From: Pseudomonadota bacterium
GTDB lineage: Bacteria > Desulfobacterota > Desulfobacteria > Desulfobacterales > Desulfobacteraceae
Assembly: GCA_018821715.1 (NCBI GenBank)
Contig: JAHJLN010000394.1
Coordinates: 1-64,000, forward strand
Length of the DNA: 64,000 nucleotides
Direction: 5' to 3'
This document shows positions 9,465 to 17,134 of this stretch, piece after piece. The first letter of the stretch is position 1. Each line of letters begins with the position of its first letter. Made by a program: the position numbers and the translations under genes. The notes below the pieces were generated by a model, which searched no databases, was not told where the DNA came from, and was given only the letters and a program-made list of their open reading frames with translations.

Positions 9465-11567
9465 ATGAGACAAACAAACATGAATTTACTACCAGATCAG
9501 GTTTTTAAAGAATTACACAATGTCCGCTTTCATGTGTCCAATGTATGCAATCTTAATTGCACTTATTGCCATGTCTTTAAAGAGCCGGTTTCAGATCAGC
9601 CAAGGCTTATGAAATTTAATGGTATTCAATCAACACTGGATTTTTATGCAAAATTAGATGAAAGGCATTCCAACCAAATATTTAAATTCAGTTTTTACGG
9701 GGGAGAGCCTCTATTTAACTGGAAAGTAATCAAAAAAGCTCTTTCTTACGGTAACAAGATGATTCCGGATAAGATTGAATGGATATTAAATACAAATGGG
9801 ACAATCATTACCCGGGACAAGGCAGAAATTCTTTTCAAAGAAGGGGTGGATGTCCATGTCAGTATTGACGGACCTGATGAAAAAACAAATAAAAACAGGC
9901 GTTTTAAAACCGGCAGGCCCGTATTAAAAAAAGTATTGAATTCCCTTGAAATCCTCATGCGAAATAATTGCAGGGTTCAATTTGATTCCTGCCTTACTAC
10001 GGCAAACATGGATGCACTTGAACCTTTGATTGATCTTGCTTCACAGATCCAAGTGGACAGAATCTATCTGGCATTAACCGATGAGCCAGGTAGGTCTGAA
10101 AAAGATTTTTTTAATGCTGAAAATGTTGCAGATCGATTAATTAATGCTTTGAAATATGCCGAAAAAAGGAAAGTTATCCTTGGCGGCCCCTGGAAATGTT
10201 TTTTTCCATTATTTTTGCCGCAGTCAAATATGCAGGTCAAACAACACCCCCATTTAATACTGGATACTTCAGGCAATTTATCCTTTCCTTCCTTTCCAGA
10301 GGTTAAATTAGGGAGTGCTGCCCAAATTGAAACTATTTCAGAATCAGGAGCATATACGGCTGCTTTAAAAAAAATAGCCGATATGGCAATGACTTGCAAA
10401 GGATGCAACCTTGCAGAAGTTTGTTCGGGTTATTTAAAAGGCATGGTTAAATATCATACCGGCACATTACAGGGACATAAAAAGGAATGTGATCTGGCAA
10501 GAGCTGTGTTTAATAAATATTCAATATTTATGGCTGATATTCAAACTGAAAAAAACAACAGCAATATGTCAATTATTGATTCAAACATGCTTGAAAAGCC
10601 TTTTATCCGTTCCAGGCATTTAGCTGCGCAGCCCCAGGGGAATCATTACAGGATTGTTCATGGGTTGAGCGGCCATGCTATTCAAGCATCCAAAGATATG
10701 CTTGAATTTATTGATTCATTTCAACAGCCCCAGACACCTCTTGACCTGTTGAACAAATATCATATCCCAAACATCATGCTGACAATTTCGGCACTGGTTA
10801 AAAATAATATTTTGCTGGACTTGTCAAAAGACGAAGAGATGGAATATCTTGACAGAAAAATGTTAGGCTTTCAAAAAAACAGGATTGATACCTTGAACTG
10901 CACCTGTTTCTACCCTTTAAATGATATTGAGCCTGCCCGTGAATTCGTACACTTTATAGAGACACTGTATTTGAATCTGAGCACAAGAATCCAGCCTTTA
11001 CGGCAAAAAATCATCATTTATCTTTGCCAGGATAAAAATGAATTAGCCAAATTCTGGTTTGAGCCGCAGATTCCCCCCTGGATAAAGGCTTTTGTAGCCA
11101 GCCGCCGCATCCTGGCTGCCGATATCAATAAAATCAACAACACACATGGTCAGGGGTTTGAACAGGGAATGTCCCATGAGATAACTCATATTCTCCTGGG
11201 TGATTTTAATGTCAGGCTTCCGGTATGGTTGGAAGAAGGCTTATGTGAATATTATTCAAAACCTGATCCAACAGCAAAGCTTTTGGCCCTGACCAGGCAA
11301 AAAAAACTGCTTTCATTTAAGGAACTGGAAGCAAGAGCCATACATACCCTGCTTGATGTCGACAACTCAAGAACCCAGGAAAATATCTGCTATCATCAGT
11401 CCCATAGTTTTGTATCTTTTCTTTGCAGGACATTTGGAGAAAAAGAAATTTTAACTTGCTTAAAAAACATGGGACTGCAAACAGATTTTCCCCGGGCATT
11501 TTATGAAACTACTGGCAAAAGTCTGGTAGGAATGGAGAAAGAATGGCGCAAAAAACTTTTAAGCTAA
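9465..11567 (+). CDS. Radical SAM/SPASM-like peptide maturase with internal RRE-like module and C-terminal gluzincin-type (HExxH) peptidase-like domain
   Basis: VSNVCNLNCTYCHVF (CxxxCxxC), FYGGEPLFNW, CKGCNLAEVCSG...C SPASM-like cysteines, then SHEITHILLGDFNVRLPVWLEEGLCEYY (HExxH-x15-E). ORF track begins upstream at 9363; ATG 9465 avoids most of the overlap. Confidence 0.88.
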   Translation: MRQTNMNLLPDQVFKELHNVRFHVSNVCNLNCTYCHVFKEPVSDQPRLMKFNGIQSTLDFYAKLDERHSNQIFKFSFYGGEPLFNWKVIKKALSYGNKMIPDKIEWILNTNGTIITRDKAEILFKEGVDVHVSIDGPDEKTNKNRRFKTGRPVLKKVLNSLEILMRNNCRVQFDSCLTTANMDALEPLIDLASQIQVDRIYLALTDEPGRSEKDFFNAENVADRLINALKYAEKRKVILGGPWKCFFPLFLPQSNMQVKQHPHLILDTSGNLSFPSFPEVKLGSAAQIETISESGAYTAALKKIADMAMTCKGCNLAEVCSGYLKGMVKYHTGTLQGHKKECDLARAVFNKYSIFMADIQTEKNNSNMSIIDSNMLEKPFIRSRHLAAQPQGNHYRIVHGLSGHAIQASKDMLEFIDSFQQPQTPLDLLNKYHIPNIMLTISALVKNNILLDLSKDEEMEYLDRKMLGFQKNRIDTLNCTCFYPLNDIEPAREFVHFIETLYLNLSTRIQPLRQKIIIYLCQDKNELAKFWFEPQIPPWIKAFVASRRILAADINKINNTHGQGFEQGMSHEITHILLGDFNVRLPVWLEEGLCEYYSKPDPTAKLLALTRQKKLLSFKELEARAIHTLLDVDNSRTQENICYHQSHSFVSFLCRTFGEKEILTCLKNMGLQTDFPRAFYETTGKSLVGMEKEWRKKLLS

Positions 11568-12979
11568 AAGTATCAAAGAATACAAGGGTGATTAAACATA
11601 AAGAAAAAGCCATTGTATACAATGCATTTTATGGCGATGGGATGGTCTGTCATATTGATATGCTTGAGCTTATTGACAACATAAAACAAGGCAAATCAAT
11701 CCAGGAGCTAAAAAAGCAGTATCAGCAGTTGAATATAGGAACCAGTATATCGGAATTAATGAAAAAAGGGCTTGTTGTTGAAAAGAATATTTTAGAAGCA
11801 AACAGGCCATATCGTGTTTACAGCGATGCGGAAATCGAGAGCGGCTGTCTTATTAATAAACTCCGCCTGAATGTCAGCCATGCATGCAATATGAGATGTG
11901 CATATTGTTATGTCGATAAAAAAGATGCCGGCAATATTGATGCAACAATGACATGGAACACGGCAAAAAAGGCGATCAATAAATTTTTCAATCTTCTAAA
12001 GCAGCACAGCCATAAATTTTGTATCATTAGGTTTTTTGGGGGGGAGCCCCTTCTTAACTGGCCTGTGATCAGGCAAAGCCTGGAATATATACAAAAAGAA
12101 AGCCATGGAATATCTGTCAGCTTTCTTTTAAATACAAATGGAACAATATTTACAGAAGAAATCGCCAAAACCCTTTCGATCCAAAAGATCGGACTGGCAA
12201 TCAGTTTGGATGGTACTAGCAAAGAACATGATCTTGTAAGACAATTCAAATCCGGCAAACCGAGCTATGAAGTGATTGTCCGTCATATTGAAAATTTTTT
12301 AAGGGCGGGCTGTATCCTGGGTATTGAAACAACCATCGGCGACCATAATATTTTTAGGCTCAAAGGTCTGATCGATCAAATTGCCTTATGGAACACAACA
12401 TTTAAAGTCAGTATCCCGCTTTCATTCCAGCATCTTGCAATTGTGGATAAAACAAAAATTGACACTATTCCGGTAAAAGAGAAAACAAAGCAGATAATTG
12501 CTTTGATTGAATCCGCCGGCAAAAAGAATGTCAGAGCAGATACAGGCATGGTTCATTTTTCAATAAATGCACTTAAGGGGCAAAGGAATACCGGCAGATA
12601 TTGCAGGGCCATGGGGGGAGAACTATGCGTTTATCCAAACGGAGATATATATCCCTGCGGTGCACTTAAAATCAAACTCGGCGCCATTGATGATATAATG
12701 TCTGTTTTTAGATCTATCGCATATCATAGTTTAGCAAACAGAACTGCAGGGAATATCCCAGCATGTAGAGGATGCGAAATAGAAGCCTTTTGCGCAGGAG
12801 GATGCGCAGCTGATGTATTTGCCGTAAGTGGTGTTGTGAATACCCGGATGATAAATTGTGATTTGGAAAGAAAGTTATTTAAAAATCTGGTGAAAAGAGA
12901 TGTTTTAGCTTTTACTAAATTTAGCATAAAAACAGGAGGTGGTGCTTATGGATGTGGTATCCCGGTAACCGTATTTTAA
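11543..12979 (+). CDS. Radical SAM/SPASM peptide maturase with N-terminal RRE/PqqD-like segment
   Basis: VSHACNMRCAYCYVDKK (CxxxCxxC), FFGGEPLLNW, LDGTSKEHD, C-terminal CRGCEIEAFCAGGCAAD SPASM; immediately upstream of the precursor peptide. Confidence 0.93.
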   Translation: MAQKTFKLKVSKNTRVIKHKEKAIVYNAFYGDGMVCHIDMLELIDNIKQGKSIQELKKQYQQLNIGTSISELMKKGLVVEKNILEANRPYRVYSDAEIESGCLINKLRLNVSHACNMRCAYCYVDKKDAGNIDATMTWNTAKKAINKFFNLLKQHSHKFCIIRFFGGEPLLNWPVIRQSLEYIQKESHGISVSFLLNTNGTIFTEEIAKTLSIQKIGLAISLDGTSKEHDLVRQFKSGKPSYEVIVRHIENFLRAGCILGIETTIGDHNIFRLKGLIDQIALWNTTFKVSIPLSFQHLAIVDKTKIDTIPVKEKTKQIIALIESAGKKNVRADTGMVHFSINALKGQRNTGRYCRAMGGELCVYPNGDIYPCGALKIKLGAIDDIMSVFRSIAYHSLANRTAGNIPACRGCEIEAFCAGGCAADVFAVSGVVNTRMINCDLERKLFKNLVKRDVLAFTKFSIKTGGGAYGCGIPVTVF

Positions 12980-13014
12980 GTTTAAAATATTTTTTTTGTA
13001 AAGGAGGATATAAA

Positions 13015-13314
13015 ATGGAAAAGAAAACTTTGAATCTAAATTTTGTAGAGTTGGAGCATTTGGAAGAAGACAATGAGATATGCCTTATGCCATGTCCGTG
13101 TTCAGCTACAGCAGCTGGAATAGGGGATACTATAGGGGGCTATATTGCGGGTAAAATTATCGACAACGTACTAAACAACGGTATACCGGCGAAAGATCCT
13201 TGCACAGGATCGCTTAGCCCCTGCGGCGGCCCATGTGGAACTGATAGTGATTGGGGAGGAATAACTGCTGATATTGAGGGTGGCGACAGTGGCGGTGGTG
13301 GTGGAGGCAAATAA
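13015..13314 (+). CDS. Putative RiPP precursor peptide (99 aa), Cys- and Gly-rich core
   Basis: Strong SD AAGGAGG at 13001-13007, 7 nt before ATG 13015; charged leader MEKKTLNLNFVELEHLEEDNE then ICLMPCPCSATAAGIGDTIGGYIAGKIIDNVLNNGIPAKDPCTGSLSPCGGPCGTDSDWGGITADIEGGDSGGGGGGK; directly after a SPASM radical SAM gene. ORF track start 12952 adds 21 aa. Confidence 0.82.
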   Translation: MEKKTLNLNFVELEHLEEDNEICLMPCPCSATAAGIGDTIGGYIAGKIIDNVLNNGIPAKDPCTGSLSPCGGPCGTDSDWGGITADIEGGDSGGGGGGK

Positions 13315-13343
13315 GATATTTACAATAACTTAAATAAAAAAAC

Positions 13344-13392
13344 TTCCAGGTTTTACCTTAGACACTATCTCTTATATGGGTGGGACCTGGAA
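13344..13392 (+). promoter_or_regulatory. Inverted repeat/hairpin just downstream of the precursor peptide gene (possible attenuator or mRNA-stabilising element)
   Basis: TTCCAGGT(13344-13351) pairs with ACCTGGAA(13385-13392); extendable by TTT/GGG wobbles and ACC/GGT; no clean U-tract follows. Confidence 0.5.
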
Positions 13393-13501
13393 TTAATTAT
13401 TGGTAGCAAGTTGATTTACCTGAAAAAGTTTTCAACTATAACTCAATAAATTCAAATGGCTATTTTATAAATAAAAAGATTAAACAAGAGTAATTGATAT
13501 T

Positions 13502-14563
13502 ATGATTATGAGATGTAAAACTTTTATACTACAAGAAAAATTCTTTTTATTTGCAGTATCAGCATTCGTATTTTTTTGGCTGCGTGCTGTTAACTGTGAA
13601 ATCAATTTATATAATATTGGCAAACTGATAGTGGGTTTACTTATAAATATCCCATTGTTTTTCATTGGCTCTTCAAACTTGCGTAAGTTGCTAAGAAAAA
13701 TATTTGGAGGGAACCATAAGTATATAAAATTATGCACCTATATTATAGTTATAAAACTTATATATAGTGCTTTCATAGCAGAACACATATACTCCTACCA
13801 TTCTTATTTCACTATTCTTCTTGCTCTCACAACATTCCATATCTGGCAGCAGGTATTTTTACTGTTTTTTGGGTATTTACTTATAAACAAATTTAACGAA
13901 TCCGAATTGACTATTAAAGTAATTATATTTATTATAGGATCATTTATATTCGGTAAAATTTCCTATGTCCTATTCCCAAAATATTTTTCACTTGCCAGAT
14001 ATCATATCTATGATTTTTCATTATTCAGAGTATATTTTTATAATAAGTTCGGTACATTTGATTTATATGAGTTTTGGTGGTTATGTCTACCCGTTTTGAT
14101 TATAGTGCTTTCCGATATTTCCTTCAGTCATATCGATTTTGATAAAAAATGGAATAAAAAAAGCATACTTTTAACGTCATTTTTTCTATGTTATATGATA
14201 TTACCTTATGCTCTGAATGTTGACTTAAAATATCAACAATTAGAAATGCAAAGAGTATTATGGAGTTTGTTATCCTCGATCTATTCAGCAATTGAAGTAC
14301 CCTTTTTCGAAGAAATACTTTTTCGAGGTGTTATACAAACTTATTTTTGCACCAAATTAAGCTCAATTAAAGATGGAAATATTATTGCTATTATTATTAC
14401 ATCACTTTTATTTGGGCTATTACATTACTCTTTTATTAATACATCTTTTTCTCCTCACTTTATACATGGGTTTGTTTTTGGCTGGCTTTATTATAAAACT
14501 AAAAATATATGGTCGCCAATATTGGTGCATAGTTTTAATAATTTTTTATTTTACCAATTTTAA
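13502..14563 (+). CDS. CPBP family intramembrane metalloprotease
   Basis: Motifs FFEEILFRGVIQTY (EExxxR), LLFGLLHYSF (FxxxH), ILVHSFNNFLFY (HxxxN) in a multi-TM protein. Confidence 0.9.
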   Translation: MIMRCKTFILQEKFFLFAVSAFVFFWLRAVNCEINLYNIGKLIVGLLINIPLFFIGSSNLRKLLRKIFGGNHKYIKLCTYIIVIKLIYSAFIAEHIYSYHSYFTILLALTTFHIWQQVFLLFFGYLLINKFNESELTIKVIIFIIGSFIFGKISYVLFPKYFSLARYHIYDFSLFRVYFYNKFGTFDLYEFWWLCLPVLIIVLSDISFSHIDFDKKWNKKSILLTSFFLCYMILPYALNVDLKYQQLEMQRVLWSLLSSIYSAIEVPFFEEILFRGVIQTYFCTKLSSIKDGNIIAIIITSLLFGLLHYSFINTSFSPHFIHGFVFGWLYYKTKNIWSPILVHSFNNFLFYQF

Positions 14564-14595
14564 ATAATCATATTCACTAAAGAAGGGGATATATT

Positions 14596-14988
14596 ATGAC
14601 AACTAAACGAAAAAAAGCAATAGATATATTTTGGAGAACTTATTTCTTTGCATATATTATTATTTTGATAATAGGAGTGTTTCCAAGTGTGTTTGGCGAA
14701 AACATATGGACGTGTAGTATACAAATTAAAATAATGGATGTCATATTCTGTGTTATAAATGTGACAGGATTATTTGCTTATACTTATGAAAAAAATGTTT
14801 TTAAACCTGTTTTCTGGAAAATATTTTTTCCTGTTTTATTGATTTGGCATGTTTACTTAAATGTTTTTGTTATGCCTGTTACTAAACCGGGAAACATAAC
14901 TATACTTAGATGGATAATGATAGATTTATCGATACATACTCCTCTTTATCTTGCTATTTTTTTGTATGCATTTAAATCCAAAAGGTAA
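14596..14988 (+). CDS. Small multi-TM membrane protein of unknown function (130 aa)
   Basis: About four hydrophobic segments; good RBS (aaggggatat-ATG); embedded in the RiPP-like cluster; no recognised family. Confidence 0.6.
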   Translation: MTTKRKKAIDIFWRTYFFAYIIILIIGVFPSVFGENIWTCSIQIKIMDVIFCVINVTGLFAYTYEKNVFKPVFWKIFFPVLLIWHVYLNVFVMPVTKPGNITILRWIMIDLSIHTPLYLAIFLYAFKSKR

Positions 14989-14995
14989 TCTTAAA

Positions 14996-17125
14996 ATGAA
15001 AGAGTTGAATTTATATCCTCTGTCAGGGTTGCTTATGGAGTTACAGACGGCTGGTCTGCAAGACATATCAGCAGAAAACCGCCTGGTTTTAGAGGGTAAA
15101 CATTCTTTGAAAAGAGCGAACAGCTTATTCTGGGCAAAACATCTTGCCATGCCCCAATTGGAATCCTTAATGGATCTTGTCAAAGACAGATATAGATACT
15201 CGCCTTGTTATATCCCACGATTTCAGGCTATCTTAGATAATCCGAACCTGTTCTTAAGCCAGGTTAAAAAGGCTCTTGCAGGGCTCAGCTGCCCGGTTGT
15301 ATCCGAACAAAAGTTCTTTTCAGCCATGAAATGTATGACTGTTCTATGTAATCTGTATTCGGATTTTATCTATAAGCCATTCAGGCTTACGATTGACCAG
15401 GGATTTTTGCTCGATGTAACGGATACCAGGGTATTGGTGAAAGACTACCTGAGTCCTGTGACCAATCCATATTTTAATTTCATAAAAGAACATTGCCGGC
15501 CAATCATTGAAGCAATGTCGCCTGATTTGATATGGATATACGGTCAGCCGACGTTTTCCAGTTATGCCATGGCCATGTTTGCAAGAAAGGCATTCTCTGA
15601 TGTGCATATATGCCTGGTTGATTATCCGTCAGAATATTATTCATTAAACAAAATTAAAAGTTTCCTTAAAACAAATAAACTTCTTTTTTCCATAATTGAC
15701 AGCATCCTTTTACATAATGATATTGAAACTCAAAAAAGTATCGTACATGCTCTCGAAAATAGCGATCCTTTAAATACAGTTCCGAACTTGATTTATATTG
15801 GCCGGAATGAAGATAAAATAAAAAGCCCCCCTACTAATTTATCCGCCAAAAATGATGTTACGGTGATGTTCCCTTCTTTTGAATCTTTATTCCCAAACGA
15901 TGAATTAAGAAAAAATGAGTATAATTCAGCCGTCGCGGCTTTAAAAATGTGGCCTCAAAATGCCTGCTACTGGAATAAATGCACTTTTTGCGGGATTAAT
16001 CAGAAATACCATACTGGTTTTGTCCGTGAGCGGTTTGAAAATATAGATCAAATAGTTAATTTTGTCGCCAAACTGACAAATGAAGGATATCGATTTTTCT
16101 GGATGATTGATGAAGCTGTTCCACCGGATGTTCTTAAAGTATTTGCCTATAAGTTAATAGAACGAAAAATCATTGTAAACTGGGGAGTTAGGTCCAGAAT
16201 TGATAAAGATTTTTCCCGACAGGTTTGCGATTCACTTGCAAAGGCCGGGCTTAGAGAAATTCGTTTTGGTCTTGAGTCGGCAAGTTATCGTATTTTAAAA
16301 TTAATGAATAAATTTCCAGATGATTTTCATCTGTCTTTAGTTGAAAAAATAGTAAAAAGATTTCATGAATTAGGCGTATCTGTTCATTTATGTATAATCC
16401 TTGATTTTCCGGGAGAAACTCATAATGATCGCATGGAAACATTTGATTTTCTTAGGGATCTAAAAAATAAATATCATAGCGTTACATTTAACCTGAACCG
16501 ATTTATGCTGGATATAACAAGCAAGATGTTTGTCCGGTATGAAAATTTTGATATTACCAGGATTGAATGGCCCTGTCCTTCAAAATATTTTTTAGGGAAT
16601 ATGGTTGAATGGAATTCAGAAAACAGACATTACCACAAAAATAATATTGATGACATAAGAAACAATTTCATGAGGCGAAATCTTTACCCCTGGATGCCTC
16701 TCTATCCAATGACACCGCCGTTCAATTTTTATATGCAGAATGAAGCATTTAAAATGACCCTGCTCTGGAAAACAAAAATGTTTTCCAAGCAAATAAAAGA
16801 AAAGATAGTTATGTCAATGGAGACCAGAGCAGTCAAATCAGACAACATCGTTTACAGCAAACTCAAAAAAAGAGGAGTAGATAACCTATATTTTTACCAG
16901 GTATATAATTGGGACTCTCATATTTATTTTGACTGTGATGAAAGATTAACAAAATTATATGACATATTTATACAGGCTCGAACTATTCAAGAGGGTTTGG
17001 AGTTGTTTTTTAATAAATATTTGAATTCTTTTATGTCCCAGGAACAGGTATTTGGAAAATATTATCCAGAGCTTGAAAAAGCTTTTAATTTAAAAATTGT
17101 TCGTCTGGAAAATAGCAATGTATAA
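14996..17125 (+). CDS. B12-binding-like radical SAM protein, RiPP-maturase type
   Basis: MWPQNACYWNKCTFCGINQKYHTGF (CxxxCxxC), FFWMIDEAVPPDVLK, INWGVRSRID-like and LREIRFGLESAS motifs; N-terminal Rossmann-like region PDLIWIYGQPTFSSYAMAMFA. ORF track start 14951 overlaps the preceding gene; ATG 14996 preferred. Confidence 0.85.
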   Translation: MKELNLYPLSGLLMELQTAGLQDISAENRLVLEGKHSLKRANSLFWAKHLAMPQLESLMDLVKDRYRYSPCYIPRFQAILDNPNLFLSQVKKALAGLSCPVVSEQKFFSAMKCMTVLCNLYSDFIYKPFRLTIDQGFLLDVTDTRVLVKDYLSPVTNPYFNFIKEHCRPIIEAMSPDLIWIYGQPTFSSYAMAMFARKAFSDVHICLVDYPSEYYSLNKIKSFLKTNKLLFSIIDSILLHNDIETQKSIVHALENSDPLNTVPNLIYIGRNEDKIKSPPTNLSAKNDVTVMFPSFESLFPNDELRKNEYNSAVAALKMWPQNACYWNKCTFCGINQKYHTGFVRERFENIDQIVNFVAKLTNEGYRFFWMIDEAVPPDVLKVFAYKLIERKIIVNWGVRSRIDKDFSRQVCDSLAKAGLREIRFGLESASYRILKLMNKFPDDFHLSLVEKIVKRFHELGVSVHLCIILDFPGETHNDRMETFDFLRDLKNKYHSVTFNLNRFMLDITSKMFVRYENFDITRIEWPCPSKYFLGNMVEWNSENRHYHKNNIDDIRNNFMRRNLYPWMPLYPMTPPFNFYMQNEAFKMTLLWKTKMFSKQIKEKIVMSMETRAVKSDNIVYSKLKKRGVDNLYFYQVYNWDSHIYFDCDERLTKLYDIFIQARTIQEGLELFFNKYLNSFMSQEQVFGKYYPELEKAFNLKIVRLENSNV

Positions 17126-17134
17126 ACCGAGGTT

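Noticed and set aside
12925-12979. C-terminal tail GGGAYGCGIPVTVF of the rSAM protein as a fused second core peptide
   Set aside because: Too short and without leader context; more simply a C-terminal extension overlapping regulatory SD sequence
14373-14567. 64-aa plus-strand ORF inside the CPBP protease gene
   Set aside because: Out-of-frame overlap within a motif-supported CDS, no independent RBS; low-complexity Leu-rich translation
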